64,000 nucleotides of DNA from Blastopirellula marina DSM 3645 (GTDB taxonomy: Bacteria; Planctomycetota; Planctomycetia; Pirellulales; Pirellulaceae). A model generated the notes under the pieces. It was not told where the DNA came from, did not search any database, and saw only the letters and a program-made list of their open reading frames with translations. Each line of letters starts with the position of its first letter. Position 1 is the stretch's first letter. The stretch spans positions 2,333,120-2,397,119 of the forward strand of contig NZ_CH672376.1 in NCBI RefSeq assembly GCF_000153105.1. The letters run 5' to 3'. Position numbers and translations under genes: made by a program. Below, piece by piece: positions 20,292 to 30,761 of the stretch.

Positions 20292-21164
20292 ATGTCGGTG
20301 GCGACGCTCAAAGTATTGAATGAAGAAGCGCTGGACATTTTGATCCAACGGATCGATGAGGTCTCGTCACTTCCGCAAATTGCCATCCAGGCGATGGAGG
20401 TTGCCAGCGCCGAAGAATCGAGCGCCTCGGAGCTGACGGCCATCATCGAATGTGACGTCGCGTTGTCCTCGCGCATTTTGAAGCTCGTCAATTCCTCCGC
20501 ATTCGGCCTCCGCAACCAAGTTACCAATCTGCAGCAAGCGATCGCGTACCTGGGGATGAAGCAGGTACGCAACTTGGCGATCACGGCGAGCGTCAGCGAG
20601 CTGTTTTTGGGGGGAGACAAGGTCGGCGCCTACAGCCGATCGGGACTTTGGGAGCATATGGTCGCCGTCGGGATTGCGGCTCGGATGTTCGCCAAAAAAC
20701 ATCACATCGGCGATCCCGAAGATGCGTTCATCGCCGGTCTGCTGCACGATCTGGGGATCGTAATTCTCGATCAATTTCTGAATACGCGATTTGTAATGAT
20801 GCTCGGCGCAATGTCGTCGCAGCAAGTGCAAGTACGCTGGGAGCAGCAGTACTTCGGTTTTGATCATACTCAGTTCGGCGAGAGAATCGCACGACACTGG
20901 AAGTTTCCGGAACTGGTGGTCGATACGATCCGTTACCATCACATGGCCGGCGTCTATCGGGGCCAACACTCGCAGATGATCAAAGCGGTCGAAATGGGCA
21001 ACATGGCGATGAACGAAGTCGGCATCACTTCGCTGGGCGCCAAGTACAACCGGATCTCGATGGCCGCGCTCAACTGCTTTGACATGACGATCGGCGATTT
21101 GTCACGCTTCGCCGAAGAGGTCAAGGTGGAACTGGTGAAGTATCAGGATTGGCTCGTTCCGTAA
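20292..21164 (+). CDS. HDOD-domain signalling protein
   Basis: A 290-residue cytoplasmic protein with an HDOD domain, the HD-related output domain lacking a full set of catalytic metal ligands. The N-terminal motif LPQIAIQAMEVASAEE and the central LGMKQVRNLAITASV are typical; GLLHDLGIVILDQ retains the HD pair. HDOD proteins usually regulate motility, biofilm or stress responses through protein interaction. A strong ribosome-binding site (AAAGGAGAG) precedes the ATG. No receiver or GGDEF domain is attached and no obvious operon partner is adjacent. Confidence 0.88.
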   Translation: MSVATLKVLNEEALDILIQRIDEVSSLPQIAIQAMEVASAEESSASELTAIIECDVALSSRILKLVNSSAFGLRNQVTNLQQAIAYLGMKQVRNLAITASVSELFLGGDKVGAYSRSGLWEHMVAVGIAARMFAKKHHIGDPEDAFIAGLLHDLGIVILDQFLNTRFVMMLGAMSSQQVQVRWEQQYFGFDHTQFGERIARHWKFPELVVDTIRYHHMAGVYRGQHSQMIKAVEMGNMAMNEVGITSLGAKYNRISMAALNCFDMTIGDLSRFAEEVKVELVKYQDWLVP

Positions 21165-21630
21165 TAATTCCTGCGTGAGTCTTCACCCAAGCAACGAAAA
21201 CGGCCTCGCCGCTGACGGAAATCGGCAATGACGCGGCGGCTTAGTTTTCGGACCGCTGGTCACGAAGTCTATTGCGATACCGATGTGAGTTGTCGCTTTG
21301 GACGCGATTCTCCCTTTCTGCCTCACAACTTCCTGGCCAAGTTTTGTCAACATATTGACTCATCTTGATGCCGGGAGAAGTCTTACTATAAGCCGTTAGG
21401 CTCCCTCTCTGGGCCCTTGAGTTACGCAAAATGCTTGCCCGGCAGGCAGCTTCTCGCCGTTACGAGCTGAGGAAACAGTCGTATGGAATCGATTGAATTG
21501 GCGACTGCAATAGTAGGTTTTCAGATTGTGATGATGTTTTTCTCACATTTCGATCAAGGCGCGTTTCAGTAGATCTTCTGCGTTTGTTAGAATGTAAGTT
21601 TTTCCCTTTCCTTCCTCTGGACATAGATTG
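21165..21630. other. 466-bp intergenic region with a weak promoter-like site
   Basis: No gene seen in either strand. TTGATG at 21365-21370 and TATAAG at 21387-21392 are spaced by 16 bases, a weak sigma-70-like promoter reading toward the LRR lipoprotein gene, which begins about 240 bases later. The rest shows no repeat or RNA motif I can recognise. Confidence 0.3.
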
Positions 21631-22704
21631 ATGCCTCGTCCCTGCCGTTTGTCGCTTTGGAGCGTTCTGCTGATCTCGGCGATCGGCTGTATGCCGCAAG
21701 ATATTCCGGATGCGAAGAAGGAAACCTTTCCGCTCGATCCGCCTGCCGTGGAACGATTGGGAAGGTTGGGAGCGAAGATCTCGCGTTCCAGTAGCAAAGC
21801 GCCGATTGGGATGGATCTGAGTCGCGTGGTTGCGACCGACGTCGACTTTCGCGGTTTGGGAGAAGCGGTCACGCTCCGCAAGTTGTCGTTGCAGGATGTC
21901 GGGATGACCGATGAATCGGCGAGCGAATTGGCTCCGCTGACGAAACTCCAGTCGTTGGATATGCGGGGGGTCTCGATCACCGGCGAAGCGCTGCAATCGC
22001 TTGGCCAATTGACCGAGCTGGAACGGCTCCTTTTTCGTGGGCAACCGATTCGGGACGCCGATTTGGCGCAGCTCGCGCCGCTGACCAAGCTGAAGGTGCT
22101 AGGTTTGGATGATACCGACGCGTCTGCCGGCGGGCTCGAGCATTTGCAGAATGCTCACGATCTGAAAGAGCTGTATCTATTCAACACGCCGACGGTCGAT
22201 GAAGAACTTGCGGTTTTGACCAAGTTTCCGGCTTTAGCGAAATTGCGTCTCCGCGGTTCCGATGTAACCGGCAGCGGCATGGCGGAATTGGCGAAGATCG
22301 GTTCGCTGGAGGATCTTGACGTCAGTGAGACGAAAGTCGATGACGCCGGCGCCGCCGAGATCGCCAAGTTGCCGAAGTTAACCGATCTGAATCTGTGGAA
22401 AACCAAGGTCACCGACGCGTCCCTTCCTGATTTGGCGAAACTGACGACGCTAGAGCGGTTGAATCTGGATGCGAATGATCTGACCGACGCTAATTTGGCG
22501 CTGCTGGCCGCCATGCCAAACTTGAAATGGCTGCATCTGGGATCAACTTCGGTCACCGACGCCGGCATCTTGGAACTGGCGAAATCAAAATCGCTAGAGA
22601 CGTTAATTGTCACCCGGACGAAAGTGACGGACGACGGTGCGGCCGCGTTTGCGGCGATAGCGCCCAATATCACGCTGCAACATATCTACCAAGTGGAAGA
22701 GTAA
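21631..22704 (+). CDS. Leucine-rich-repeat lipoprotein
   Basis: A 357-residue lipoprotein. The signal segment ends in lipobox ISAIGC, so Cys20 or so is lipidated. The mature part is a run of about eleven LRRs of 22-26 residues with the pattern LxxLxLxxTxVTDAGxxxLxxL, a ribonuclease-inhibitor-like or bacterial type often seen in planctomycetes. It would form an extended solenoid for protein binding outside the cytoplasm. ATG 21631 directly follows an in-frame TTG; the ATG is preferred. No enzymatic motif is present. Confidence 0.88.
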   Translation: MPRPCRLSLWSVLLISAIGCMPQDIPDAKKETFPLDPPAVERLGRLGAKISRSSSKAPIGMDLSRVVATDVDFRGLGEAVTLRKLSLQDVGMTDESASELAPLTKLQSLDMRGVSITGEALQSLGQLTELERLLFRGQPIRDADLAQLAPLTKLKVLGLDDTDASAGGLEHLQNAHDLKELYLFNTPTVDEELAVLTKFPALAKLRLRGSDVTGSGMAELAKIGSLEDLDVSETKVDDAGAAEIAKLPKLTDLNLWKTKVTDASLPDLAKLTTLERLNLDANDLTDANLALLAAMPNLKWLHLGSTSVTDAGILELAKSKSLETLIVTRTKVTDDGAAAFAAIAPNITLQHIYQVEE

Positions 22705-22737
22705 GCGACGATCATTCCCAAATCGGGGAGCGTAACA

Positions 22738-23117
22738 ATGACGCACTTCACCGACTTAACCTCTTCCACCACGGGATCGAGCCTGACGTGCTCAATATCG
22801 GCTGGCTCGGTGAAGGAAAACCATTCCCAGCGGGGCCAATTTCCTCGGAGTTTCGCGATGCATTGCGACAGCTATGCGAAATGCCGATTCTCAAGCACCG
22901 CGGTTTTCATGGCTGCGAATTGTGCGGTCTAAGGTCGCCGTACGTCGGTAATGGTCAGATCCGAGTCAAGGATCAGGCCGGCCAGGTGTTTGCAGCACCA
23001 ACGATGGTTTCTCAGTATGTCGAAATTCACGAATATCAACCGTCTGACGTTCTTATCGAAGCTGCATTGAATTCGATCGGCACATCGGCTGACGGACTGG
23101 GCAAATCGAACGCCTGA
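22738..23117 (+). pseudogene. Frameshifted conserved hypothetical (DUF7919-like)
   Basis: The ATG at 22738, with GGGGAG upstream, encodes MTHFTDLT and then loses sense. From about 22762 a different frame reads LFHHGIEPDVLNIGWLGEGK and continues to the stop at 23117 as a well-formed protein with CELCG. Inserting one base near 22761 joins MTHFTDLT to LFHHGIEP as a continuous 125-126-residue product. That N-terminal pattern resembles small proteins annotated DUF7919 (from memory). Either a single-base deletion inactivated the gene or the sequence has an error. No other start explains the downstream frame well. Confidence 0.65.
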
Positions 23118-23371
23118 GAAACGAGTAACGGCCGACCGCTCGTCAGGATCGTCGCCATCGTTACAATCGGCCTGTTTCTGTACTGGATGGGCGCGAAGCA
23201 TCCCGCCGGGATTGTCGCTGCGACCCTCGGAAGTGCAGGTTCCCCGCAAAATTGACGTAGCCGTTTCTGGGGAACGACTTGCGAAATTTGCGTGCTATAG
23301 TTTCGTGATGCCAGAGAAGTTGTTTGGCAGAGACAAAACACTTTTCCGGGAAAGTATCTCGCCGTTCGCCC

Positions 23372-24190
23372 ATGCCATCACTCGATACAATTTCTGAAAA
23401 ATTGAGCGGCTCTGTCCGTGATGTGATGACGGTCAAAGTGCATACCGCCACGGTGGGTACGCATGTGAAGATCGTCGCCGAGCTGATGGCGCGCCACAAC
23501 CTTCGACGCATCATCATTGTCGATGATAAGAAGCGCGTGATGGGGGTCGTGTCACAACGCGACGTGGTTCGATCGATGATGAAGCCGGAAGAGCCGGATG
23601 AACTGGCGCGCGAGATTCAACATCTGATCACGCGCGAAAGACCGGTGACGATCTCACCGGAAGTCCCCTTGGCCAAAGCGGCGCTAGTGCTGGCGACCAA
23701 CAAGATCGGCTGTTTGCCGGTGGTGGGATTGCGGCAAGAGTTGCGCGGCGTGTTGAGCACGTCGGACTTGATACAGCATCTGGCCGACGTGCAGGAAGGG
23801 CAAGTCGAAAACGCTTTCCGGATGTACTCTCCGTTGAACGAAGCGAAGGTCCGGATCCCGGCCTACATTCGCAAGGTGAACGGCGACTTGGTCATTCCGA
23901 TGAACAACATCAAGAATCGTAAGGCCCGGCTCGATCGCGTGGTTTTAGGGTACGATCCACCGAGTGGACGCATCTTGGTAAAGTTCGTCCGCGGCGCCGC
24001 CGAAGACGCGATCGCCACCAAGATCGCCGACAACAACCTGGTCATTCCGGCGCACGGCTTTGTGCGGCACTTCGACCTGATCGGCAAGTCGGCGGCATTT
24101 GACGTCGCCGACCACAACGAGAGCAAGTTCTTGGTGCTGTCGCCGCGACAGTCCGGCGATAACGCTCCGCCGGCAGCTGGATCAACGTAG
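23372..24190 (+). CDS. CBS-pair protein
   Basis: About 272 residues. Two CBS motifs form one Bateman module: VRDVMTVKVHTATVGTHVKI to VVSQRDVVRSM, then RPVTISPEVPLAKAALVL to VLSTSDLIQHL. A C-terminal ~100-residue region rich in VIP and FVR segments follows; I do not recognise it. CBS pairs bind adenine nucleotides and regulate partner activity. ATG 23372 is chosen; a TTG at 23324 would add 16 residues, but the CBS core begins well after either. It converges with metH across a short gap containing a 7-bp hairpin. Confidence 0.85.
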   Translation: MPSLDTISEKLSGSVRDVMTVKVHTATVGTHVKIVAELMARHNLRRIIIVDDKKRVMGVVSQRDVVRSMMKPEEPDELAREIQHLITRERPVTISPEVPLAKAALVLATNKIGCLPVVGLRQELRGVLSTSDLIQHLADVQEGQVENAFRMYSPLNEAKVRIPAYIRKVNGDLVIPMNNIKNRKARLDRVVLGYDPPSGRILVKFVRGAAEDAIATKIADNNLVIPAHGFVRHFDLIGKSAAFDVADHNESKFLVLSPRQSGDNAPPAAGST

Positions 24191-24234
24191 ACGATCGCTC
24201 GCTGTCGAAGTTGCGTTATTTCGAAACGATTTTC

Positions 24235-24255
24235 CGCTCGCTTTTGCTGCGAGCG
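24235..24255. terminator. Weak hairpin between convergent CBS and metH genes
   Basis: CGCTCGC at 24235-24241 pairs with GCGAGCG at 24249-24255 around a 7-base loop. It lies in the 78-bp gap where the CBS gene and metH converge. There is only a short T-run on the minus-strand side and none on the plus, so terminator function is a weak inference from position. Confidence 0.4.
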
Positions 24256-24268
24256 ACAAAGACAACGT

Positions 24269-27200
24269 TTACTTCTCGTCGGGATCATATCCCAAGTTCG
24301 GTGCGAGCCAACGCTCCATCTCGGCCAGCGTGCAGCCTTTTCGTTTCGCATAGTCGGCCACTTGTTCGTGCGTCATGCGATCGACGGCGAAATAGCGGGA
24401 CTGGGGATGCCCGAAGTAGAGTCCGGAGACGCTCGCCGCGGGGAACATCGCCAGACTCTCGGTCAGCTCAATGCCGGCGTTATCTTCCGCTTTCAGCAAG
24501 TCGAACAACTGGCGCTTTTCGGTATGGTCAGGTTGAGCCGGATAGCCGGCGGCCGGGCGAATGCCTCGATACTTCTCCGCGATCAGCTCTTCTTTCGAGA
24601 GATTCTCGTCGGCGCCAAAGCCCCAGTCGAGCCGTGCCCGAGCGTGGAGCCATTCGGCGAACGCTTCGGCCAGACGATCGGCGAGCGCCTTGGTCATGAT
24701 CGAATTGTAGTCATCGAAATCGGCGTCAAACTTGGTCGCGAGCTCTTGGCAACCGATCCCCGTCGTCACGGCGAAGCCGCCGAGATAGTCTTTTCGGCCC
24801 GAGTCGATCGGCGCGATGTAGTCGGCAAGCGCGCGGAAGTCTTTCTGACCCTTGCGTTCCCATTGTTGCCGCAACGTATGCATGCGGCCGATTTCGGTTT
24901 GTCGCGACTCGTCGCTGTACAGCACGATGTCATCGCCGTCGCTATTGGCCGGCCAAAACGCGTAAACGCCGTTAGCGGTAAGCAGTTCTTCGGCGATGAT
25001 TTTGTCGAGCAACGCGTTGGCGTCATTAAACAGCTTCTTCGCTTCTTCACCGACAAACGAATCTTCAAAAATCTTCGGGTACTTCCCTTTCAGCTCCCAG
25101 GACATAAAAAAGGGAGTCCAGTCAATATATTCGCGCAGCTCGGTCAACGAAACTTTCGGCAACGTGCGCACGCCGAGGAAGCTGGGAGTGCGGATATCGA
25201 CGGTGCTCCAGTCGGTCGCAAACTTGTTGCGGCGAGCATGTTCCATCGAGACAAGTTTCACCTCTTGCCGTTTTTTGTATGAAGCGACCAAGTCGTCCTG
25301 CAGCTTCTTGTTCTTCACCAAAAACTCTTCTCGCATCTCGTCGCTCAGCAGTCGATCGACAACGCCGACGCTGCGTGACGCGTCGAGCACATGGACCGTC
25401 GTGCCGCTGTAGGCGGGCGCAATTTTCACTGCGGTATGTTTGGCGCTGGTCGTCGCGCCGCCGATCAGCAACGGAATGGTGAACCCAGCCGCTTCCATCT
25501 CTTTAGCGACGTGGACCATCTCGTCTAAGCTGGGCGTGATCAGCCCCGAGAGGCCGATCGCGTCGACGCCATGCTTTTTCGCGGCGGCCAAAATTTTGTC
25601 GCATGAGACCATCACGCCGAGGTCGATCACCGAGTAGTTGTTACAACCCAGAACTACGCCGACGATGTTTTTGCCGATATCGTGGACGTCTCCTTTGACG
25701 GTCGCCATCAATATGGTGCCGCGCACATCTTGCGCAACTTCGCCCAACGCGACCTTCTCTTCTTCCATGATCGGCAGCAGATAGGCGACCGCTTTTTTCA
25801 TCACGCGGGCACTTTTGACCACTTGCGGTAAAAACATTTTGCCGGCGCCAAACAGGTCGCCGACGATGTTCATCCCGTCCATCAGCGGGCCTTCGATGAT
25901 TCGCAGACAGCGATCGTAATGTTGACGAGCCTCTTGCGTATCTTCGACGACGAACTTGTCGATCCCTTTGACCAATGCGTGCGAGAGACGCTCTTGGACC
26001 GAACCTTCGCGCCACGACAAATCTTCGGTCACGGCGGAGCCGCCGGCTTTGCGATCTTTGACCGTCTCGGCGTAATCGACCAGACGTTCGGTCGAGTCGT
26101 CGCGACGATTGAAGAGAACATCTTCGATCAACTCGCGAAGTTCCGGCGCGACATCGTCGTAGACCGCCAACTGGCCAGCGTTAACGATCCCCATGTCCAG
26201 GCCCGCTTTGATCGCATGGAACAGGAAGACGGCGTGAATCGCTTCGCGAATAAAGTCGTTGCCGCGGAACGAGAACGACACGTTGCTGACGCCGCCAGAG
26301 ATCTTGGCGCCGGGGCAGACCTGTTTGATTTCGCGACAAGCTTCGATGAAGTTGATCGCGTAATTGTTGTGTTCTTCAATGCCGGTGGCGACCGTCAAAA
26401 TGTTCGGGTCAAAGATGATGTCGCTTGGCGGAAAGCCGACCTCGTTGACCAGCAGATCGTAAGCTCGCTTGCAGATCTGAACTTTGGGATCCTTTTCGAC
26501 GGCCTGACCGGTTTCATCAAAGGCCATGACGACGACGGCGGCGCCATAGCTGCGCACGAGGCGCGCCTTGGCCAGAAAATCGGCTTCCCCTTCTTTCAAG
26601 CTGATCGAGTTGACGATCGGTTTCCCTTGCACGCAGCGGAGACCGGCCTCGATCACCGACCATTTTGAGCTGTCGATCATGATCGGCGCTTTGCAGATGT
26701 CGGGCTCGGCGGCGATCAGATTCAAATAGCGAGCCATCGCCGCTTCACCATCCAGCAAAGCGTCGTCCATGTTGATGTCAATGACGTTCGCGCCGTTGTT
26801 GACTTGCTCTAGCGCGACGGCGATCGCTTCTTCGTACAATTCTTCGCGGACCAAGCGAGCGAAGCGGCGCGAGCCGGTCACATTGGTGCGTTCGCCGATC
26901 ATCGTGAAGTTGGAGGTCGGCAGAATCGTCAGCGACTGTTGCCCGGAGAGACGTGTGAAGTCCGGGGGCGTGGCGCGGATACGGGGCGCTTTGTGCTCGA
27001 CCGCTTCGGCGATCGCTTTGATGTGGGCCGGCGACGTGCCGCAGCAACCGCCGACGATGTTGAGCCAGCCGCTGTCGGCGAAAGTGGTCAGGGTCGCCGC
27101 CATTTGTTCCGGCGTTTCGTCATACTCGCCGAACTCGTTCGGCAAGCCGGCGTTCGGGTGACAGCTAATATAGGCGGGCGAAATGGATGCGAGCTCTTGG

Positions 27201-27988
27201 ACGTAGGGTCGCATTTTGTCGGCGCCCAAGGCGCAGTTGACGCCGACGCTGAGCAACGGAAAGTGCGCGACGGAGTTCCAAAACGCTTCGACCGTTTGCC
27301 CGCTGAGCGTGCGGCCGCTTTCGTCGGTGATCGTCACCGAGGCCATCACCGGCAGCACGACGTTGTTGTCGCGGAAGTATTTCTCGATCGCGAACAGGCA
27401 CGCTTTGAGATTGAGCGTGTCGAAGGTGGTCTCGGGAAACAGGAGATCGGCGCCGGCTTCGACCATCGCGGCGATCTGCACCAGGTACGAGTCGACCAAC
27501 TGCTGAAAAGTGACGTTGCGGAAGCCGGGGTCTTCGACCTTGGGAGACATCGACGCGGTCCGGCTGGTCGGTCCGATCGACCCGGCGACGAAGCGCGGCT
27601 TGTGCGGAGTCCGCTCGTTGAACTCGTCAACCACTTTGCGTGCTAGCTGGATCGCGGCGACATTCACATCGGTCGCCAAGTGCGCAAGATCAAATTCTTC
27701 CATCGCGACCGGCGTCGCGCCAAAGGTATTCGTTTCGAGGATATCCGCGCCAGCTTCCAGAAACTCGCGATGGATCTGCTCGACGATCTCGGGACGCGTC
27801 AGACAGAGAATGTCGGTAAAGTTTTTCAGGTCTTTGTGGAAACCGTCAAACTTCGGACCGCGCACCGCGTTCTCGTCCAGTTTGTATTTCTGGACCATCG
27901 TTCCCATCGCTCCGTCAAGGATGAGAATCCGCTTGTCGAGTTCCTGGATAACGAGATGCTTGCTGTCGTTCGGGGTCGCGATCGCCAT
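24269..27988 (-). CDS. metH: Cobalamin-dependent methionine synthase
   Basis: MetH transfers the methyl group of 5-methyltetrahydrofolate to homocysteine through cobalamin, in the cytosol. The 1239-residue length is full size and all four modules are visible: homocysteine domain (1-~330) with zinc ligands in [10 protein letters not shown] and [11 protein letters not shown]; pterin domain (~350-630) with [14 protein letters not shown]; cobalamin domain (~650-900) with [13 protein letters not shown] supplying the cobalt-ligating His; and the C-terminal SAM-dependent reactivation domain ending [15 protein letters not shown]. No cobalamin or SAM riboswitch was recognised in the 284-bp upstream gap. 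It is a single-gene unit. Confidence 0.97.
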   Translation of the reverse strand: MAIATPNDSKHLVIQELDKRILILDGAMGTMVQKYKLDENAVRGPKFDGFHKDLKNFTDILCLTRPEIVEQIHREFLEAGADILETNTFGATPVAMEEFDLAHLATDVNVAAIQLARKVVDEFNERTPHKPRFVAGSIGPTSRTASMSPKVEDPGFRNVTFQQLVDSYLVQIAAMVEAGADLLFPETTFDTLNLKACLFAIEKYFRDNNVVLPVMASVTITDESGRTLSGQTVEAFWNSVAHFPLLSVGVNCALGADKMRPYVQELASISPAYISCHPNAGLPNEFGEYDETPEQMAATLTTFADSGWLNIVGGCCGTSPAHIKAIAEAVEHKAPRIRATPPDFTRLSGQQSLTILPTSNFTMIGERTNVTGSRRFARLVREELYEEAIAVALEQVNNGANVIDINMDDALLDGEAAMARYLNLIAAEPDICKAPIMIDSSKWSVIEAGLRCVQGKPIVNSISLKEGEADFLAKARLVRSYGAAVVVMAFDETGQAVEKDPKVQICKRAYDLLVNEVGFPPSDIIFDPNILTVATGIEEHNNYAINFIEACREIKQVCPGAKISGGVSNVSFSFRGNDFIREAIHAVFLFHAIKAGLDMGIVNAGQLAVYDDVAPELRELIEDVLFNRRDDSTERLVDYAETVKDRKAGGSAVTEDLSWREGSVQERLSHALVKGIDKFVVEDTQEARQHYDRCLRIIEGPLMDGMNIVGDLFGAGKMFLPQVVKSARVMKKAVAYLLPIMEEEKVALGEVAQDVRGTILMATVKGDVHDIGKNIVGVVLGCNNYSVIDLGVMVSCDKILAAAKKHGVDAIGLSGLITPSLDEMVHVAKEMEAAGFTIPLLIGGATTSAKHTAVKIAPAYSGTTVHVLDASRSVGVVDRLLSDEMREEFLVKNKKLQDDLVASYKKRQEVKLVSMEHARRNKFATDWSTVDIRTPSFLGVRTLPKVSLTELREYIDWTPFFMSWELKGKYPKIFEDSFVGEEAKKLFNDANALLDKIIAEELLTANGVYAFWPANSDGDDIVLYSDESRQTEIGRMHTLRQQWERKGQKDFRALADYIAPIDSGRKDYLGGFAVTTGIGCQELATKFDADFDDYNSIMTKALADRLAEAFAEWLHARARLDWGFGADENLSKEELIAEKYRGIRPAAGYPAQPDHTEKRQLFDLLKAEDNAGIELTESLAMFPAASVSGLYFGHPQSRYFAVDRMTHEQVADYAKRKGCTLAEMERWLAPNLGYDPDEK

Positions 27989-28272
27989 TCTTGGGTCTTT
28001 TTTAGCCGCCGGCGGCTGCCGTACGGACTTGGTCAGAGCAATGCTGTCAGCAATGGAAGATTTCTAGCCCTCTAAGTATCCCAGATTGCCATTTATGCGA
28101 CAAGGTTCATCTGAAAAGCAGTTTCCGCAAAACTTCGCCTAGTCGGCAAAGTCAATTTTTCTTATCTAACGCTCAAGATCTGCAGACTCGGTACCCGATC
28201 CGAAGAGATGACGGACCAGAACTACGCCATGAAGGCGCCGAGATTGAGAAAATAGGCAAGGAAGCCAAGACG

Positions 28273-29607
28273 ATGACAAAAACAGCAACCCCCAAGACCG
28301 CGGAGCCGGCGACGAGACTTGTTTCCGCTTTGCCCAGGGTTTTGTTGCGTATGCCTGACTTGGCGGCAGCGCCGAAGCCGGCAGCCGCTTCGTGGGCCGT
28401 CGCGACCGAGATTGACGAACAACCGCTAATTGAGGACGCTCCGGCGGTCGACCCGCCGAAACGCGCCTATCGCGTTGACGCCGCGCATTCGCCGCGAGCT
28501 CCGCATGCTTCGCGTCGAACCGCGCCCCAGCGCCCGGCCGAGGCTCCGTCCACGGTGACGATGCAGCCCGAAAAAGGCTCTCCGGTGCAGCGCAAGCCGC
28601 TTTACGATGGAGCCGAAGGGCGCCGCGAGCGAATGAAAGCGGCGAAAGCCCCCGTTTGGCGAACTCGACTCTTTTTCGCGATGATCGCCGCGGTGTTGGT
28701 CTGGGGAACGATTCAGATTTCGTCCGGACAACGAAACAAAAATCCCCATCCGGCCGCCGATGCCGACGAAGCGCCGCCGTTTGAGACCGATATCCAACTC
28801 GGCGAGTTGGGGGACGCCCCCGGCTTTGGACCGACCAATAGCGGACATGGTCTCGATCAACACTCGCATGGCGATCATTTGCAGCTCGAAAAGCGGGAAC
28901 CATCGGCCGCTACGGCGATGGATATCGCACCGCCGCTCCAAAGCACCGGTCGCAGCGAGTCGAGCGAAGCATTTGCTCCTTTTGCAACGCCAGCCGGTGA
29001 AGACGCCTCAGCCTATCGCGCTCCGCAAGTGAGCGGTCGACCGACCAATCCCCAAACTTCCAGCCAACATTCGCACGGCATCAGTGCGACCGACCTGCTA
29101 GGTGGAAGCAGCCCAGGGGACGCCGAGTACATCGCGAATCGCCCCCGTGAAGAAGTCAATCGCGGATCGTATTCGGCGGGAGCCGGCTACGATACGACCG
29201 ACGGCGGCAATCCCGCTCGCGGCAATCCCACACAGACCCGCTATGGCGCTACGCTATCGGCTGGGGCTAGAAGCGATGCCGACGCGCCGTGGTGGAAAGA
29301 CGAACCTCGCGGCGCTGCTTCCGAGGCCAACTTGCCTAGAGAAAATCCCCGTTTCGAGGGCGCGATGTCGCAAGACGCGCCGCCGGCCACCGCCCAACTG
29401 GGAACGCCGGAGCCGATTGCTCCAGCGCCTGCCGCTTCCGGCAGTCGTTATGGCCAGCAACAGCAGGCGTCGTTCGACCCGTTTGGCGGAGCAGCGCCGA
29501 GCGGCAAAGAAATGTATTATGCGCCGGGTGATCCGGCCGCAAACCGTCCGGCGCAAGCCCGACTGAACGGAAATTTAGAACCGACTGAATCTTCGAGGTT
29601 TCGCTAA
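28273..29607 (+). CDS. One-TM Pro/Ala-rich envelope protein of ATPase operon
   Basis: A 444-residue protein of unknown family. Residues 1-130 are cytoplasmic-looking and Pro/Ala/Arg-rich. A single transmembrane helix, LFFAMIAAVLVWGTIQI, lies at about 133-149. The rest is a long low-complexity Gly/Ser/Pro/Gln/Ala-rich region that would face the periplasm. It is not a lipoprotein and has no catalytic motif. GGAAG precedes the ATG. Its TAA stop overlaps the ATG of the next gene (TAATG), so translation is coupled to the BY-kinase-like protein. By topology it resembles a membrane partner such as a Wzc-type adaptor, but no such domain is visible. Confidence 0.75.
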   Translation: MTKTATPKTAEPATRLVSALPRVLLRMPDLAAAPKPAAASWAVATEIDEQPLIEDAPAVDPPKRAYRVDAAHSPRAPHASRRTAPQRPAEAPSTVTMQPEKGSPVQRKPLYDGAEGRRERMKAAKAPVWRTRLFFAMIAAVLVWGTIQISSGQRNKNPHPAADADEAPPFETDIQLGELGDAPGFGPTNSGHGLDQHSHGDHLQLEKREPSAATAMDIAPPLQSTGRSESSEAFAPFATPAGEDASAYRAPQVSGRPTNPQTSSQHSHGISATDLLGGSSPGDAEYIANRPREEVNRGSYSAGAGYDTTDGGNPARGNPTQTRYGATLSAGARSDADAPWWKDEPRGAASEANLPRENPRFEGAMSQDAPPATAQLGTPEPIAPAPAASGSRYGQQQQASFDPFGGAAPSGKEMYYAPGDPAANRPAQARLNGNLEPTESSRFR

Positions 29608-30752
29608 TGAGTTCCGTAGATCGAGCCTTCATTCGTGCTTATGGACCGGAATCGCCCGAGTTGGATGATCCGGCCGCCGAGTACACGCGCGGCGTACCGG
29701 TCTTTCCGGGCGGACCGACGATCGAACAGCTATACGACTGGAAAAAGAAGGGCTTGCGAATCGATTTGCCTGGCTCGCCGATCAACGAGAGTGATCTGGA
29801 TGACGCTGAGCAGTATTACGAGCCAGCGAATCCGCCGGCGGAAGTGACCGACACTTCAGCGTTTGCTGCGTCGGCGCAAAACACGGCGGCGGTGGCCGCC
29901 GCAGTGGATCGCATTTTGCAACGCGTCCGGTCCGAACGGCAAACGGCTCAGCCGGCCCCGTTGGATGAGATCGAAAAACCCGCGGCGCCTAGTCAAGCAC
30001 GGCGAACGCCGCCGGCCGAATCGCCGAAAACCGAAAAGCCGCCTGCCAAAACCATCGCTCCGCCGTCCGGCAAGACGAACGATCGATTGGAATGGGAAAG
30101 CATGTTGGCCAAGAGCAGTACGGCGCCGGCGCTGTTTCGCCCGCAGTGGGAAGCGCCCCGATTCGCTTGGCCGGCGACGATTGAGATGTTGCTAGAGCGG
30201 GGAGTAGAAGGTTTCGTCGAAGTGCGCGATCGGTTGACGGAAGTCGGCGCGAAAGGAAAAAAAGTGATTGCGGTTTACAGTTTCGCTTCTGGCGAAGGTT
30301 GTACGACCCTCACGTTGTGTCTGGCGAAGCTCTTGTCTGACAGCGGCGTCAAAACGGCGATTGTGGACGCGAGCGACAACAATCCGGAGCTCGCGACTCG
30401 ACTTGGCGTGCGCGTCGAACATGGTTGGGAAGCGATCGCCGCCGGTGGTCCGACGGTGGAAGACGCCGCGATCCATTCGGTCGCCGACGATCTGACGCTG
30501 GCCCCCAGCAAAGCGAAGGGATCGCCGGAGAAGTTGGATCAAATGCTGCACAGCATGAAGGGAAGCTACGACATGATCCTGGTCGATATCGGCCAAATTC
30601 ATGAAGTTCCCACCAAGCTGAATCAAGTCGATGCGGCGATGATTGTGCGTGATCTGCGAATCTCGGATGACTCGCAGGTCGCGGAAGTTGTAAGGCGCTT
30701 AGGCAGCGCCGGCGTATCCATTTTAGGCGTCACCGAAAACTTCGTCAGTTAG
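29607..30752 (+). CDS. BY-kinase/ParA-like ATPase with altered Walker A
   Basis: A 381-residue protein. Residues 1-200 are a linker-like region with acidic and Pro-rich parts. From about 215 there is a CpsD/MinD-type P-loop fold: KKVIAVYSFASGEGCTTLTL, then TAIVDASDNNPEL and MILVDIGQ. The loop has Cys where the catalytic lysine of GEGKS/T is expected (codon TGT at about 30300), and no C-terminal tyrosine cluster is present. It is therefore probably a non-catalytic or atypical member that binds partners. Genes overlap by one base upstream and are 9 bases apart downstream, giving a tight operon with the ExeA-like ATPase. Confidence 0.82.
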   Translation: MSSVDRAFIRAYGPESPELDDPAAEYTRGVPVFPGGPTIEQLYDWKKKGLRIDLPGSPINESDLDDAEQYYEPANPPAEVTDTSAFAASAQNTAAVAAAVDRILQRVRSERQTAQPAPLDEIEKPAAPSQARRTPPAESPKTEKPPAKTIAPPSGKTNDRLEWESMLAKSSTAPALFRPQWEAPRFAWPATIEMLLERGVEGFVEVRDRLTEVGAKGKKVIAVYSFASGEGCTTLTLCLAKLLSDSGVKTAIVDASDNNPELATRLGVRVEHGWEAIAAGGPTVEDAAIHSVADDLTLAPSKAKGSPEKLDQMLHSMKGSYDMILVDIGQIHEVPTKLNQVDAAMIVRDLRISDDSQVAEVVRRLGSAGVSILGVTENFVS

Positions 30753-30761
30753 TTAAACCGA

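Noticed and set aside
27989-28272. Cobalamin or SAM riboswitch before metH
   Set aside because: No B12-box or SAM-I-like core was recognised. A GC-rich palindrome (28004-28017) is next to the start, but it lacks a T-run on the coding strand.
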